A stretch of DNA of 8,378 nucleotides from Candidatus Palibaumannia cicadellinicola (GTDB lineage: Bacteria > Pseudomonadota > Gammaproteobacteria > Enterobacterales > Enterobacteriaceae), in NCBI RefSeq assembly GCF_002855795.1, contig NZ_NJPO01000002.1:1-8378 (forward strand), read 5' to 3'. The translations under genes were made by a program, and so were the position numbers. The notes under the pieces are model-generated. The model had not been told where the DNA came from. It ran no database searches and worked only from the letters and a program-made list of their open reading frames with translations. This document shows positions 7,970-8,378 of the stretch, in pieces. Position 1 is the stretch's first letter; each line of letters starts with the position of its first letter.

Positions 7970-8353
7970 GGAGCTGGCGGGATTTGAACCCGCGTCCAGA
8001 ATTTCTACGCCTTTGGTACTACATGCTTAGTTCTGTCTTTACTTTTGTTTGTCAACTGCGAACAGACACGCAACTGAAAACTAGCCTAATTAAATTTTAA
8101 CGTTTGAGTCCTAGGCTAGACATCTACGCGATCTCTTTTATGTTTGACCTCTCTTGATTCCCTGTTCTAAGAGCGGAGACTAGGGAGAGAGGAAATCTTC
8201 TGTTTTTAGGCAGATTTAAGCTGCTAATGCAAATGCAGCAGATTCGTATTGCGATTTATTTGCAATTATTTATTTTAGGTTTTTTTACGAGATAACCTAA
8301 CCTCGGCATGCACCTAGGGTTACGTAAATCCTGTCGAATCCAGAAACAGCCCC
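7967..8353 (-). ncRNA. ssrA: Transfer-messenger RNA (tmRNA, 10Sa RNA)
   Basis: tmRNA rescues ribosomes stalled on broken mRNAs by acting first as alanyl-tRNA, then as a template for a degradation tag; it works with SmpB. Read on the minus strand, the 5' end GGGGCTG (8353–8347) pairs with CAGCTCC near the 3' end. This gives a 7-bp acceptor stem with the G·U at the third pair that AlaRS recognises. Other E. coli-like blocks are CTGGATTCGAC, GGTGCATGCCGAGG, the pseudoknot strands CCTCTCTCCCTAG and ATCAAGAGAGGTC, AAAGAGATCGCGT, CTAAGCATGTAGTACC and the T-arm GGACGCGGGTTCAAATCCCG. The length is about 387 nt, against 363 in E. coli. After the discriminator A the DNA reads CCC, so CCA is not fully encoded; the 3' end is placed after CC. 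The gene converges on cysQ, with a 42-bp gap and no clear terminator. smpB is not in the window. Confidence 0.96.
8216..8263 (-). other. tmRNA tag-peptide reading frame (15 residues)
   Basis: On the minus strand the resume codon GCA (8263–8261) follows AAATAATT, equivalent to the E. coli AAAATAGTC context. The frame then reads ANKSQYESAAFALAA and a single TAA (8218–8216). The end LAA is the usual ClpXP recognition end. E. coli encodes ten residues (ANDENYALAA) followed by two stops. The tag here is five residues longer and its middle is unlike E. coli. The frame was checked codon by codon. Confidence 0.9.
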
Positions 8354-8357
8354 ATAG

Positions 8358-8363
8358 ATAGTA
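8358..8363 (-). promoter_or_regulatory. Candidate -10 box for ssrA
   Basis: On the minus strand TACTAT lies 4 nt before the tmRNA 5' GGGG. The matching -35 would fall at or beyond the window edge, so it cannot be assessed. The flanking sequence is very AT-rich. Confidence 0.3.
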
Positions 8364-8378
8364 CATATTAATTAAATA

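Overview
The window is a compact, gene-dense stretch of a gammaproteobacterial chromosome. Every protein matches an Enterobacterales family closely. The gene order hflC–purA–rnr–rlmB … rpsF–priB–rpsR–rplI is the E. coli/Sodalis order with many genes removed. yjeT, nsrR, the block between rlmB and rpsF, and the block between rplI and cysQ are all absent. The base composition is fairly AT-rich but not extreme. Conserved positions carry unusual substitutions, intergenic regions show short slippage-type duplications, and one start region is remodelled. Together these suggest a Sodalis-allied insect endosymbiont in genome reduction, of the kind found in mealybugs. The taxonomic placement is inference from memory of protein sequences, not from a search.

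Layout, left to right. Positions 2–847 hold the 3' part of hflC, cut by the window edge. A 128-bp gap follows that may contain a scrap of yjeT and a purA promoter. purA spans 976–2283. A ~150-bp gap stands where nsrR would be. rnr (2433–4658) has a start region changed by an exact 22-bp tandem duplication, which turns the original start into a 22-codon out-of-frame leader ORF. rlmB spans 4705–5469. A 227-bp spacer (5470–5696) carries a good sigma70-type promoter and a hairpin leader. After it comes the ribosomal operon rpsF–priB–rpsR–rplI (5697–7167), with cysQ (7181–7924) attached 13 bp downstream. Convergent to all of these, on the minus strand, is ssrA (tmRNA, 7967–8353), with a 15-residue tag and no complete encoded CCA end.

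The genes serve core upkeep: membrane protease control (HflC), AMP synthesis (PurA), RNA decay and quality control (RNase R, tmRNA), ribosome structure and modification (S6, S18, L9, RlmB), replication restart (PriB) and removal of the by-product PAP (CysQ). RNase R and tmRNA act in the same trans-translation pathway. I see no mobile element, CRISPR array, phage gene or clearly new multi-gene system. The points most worth a second look are the remodelled rnr start and the tmRNA tag and 3' end.
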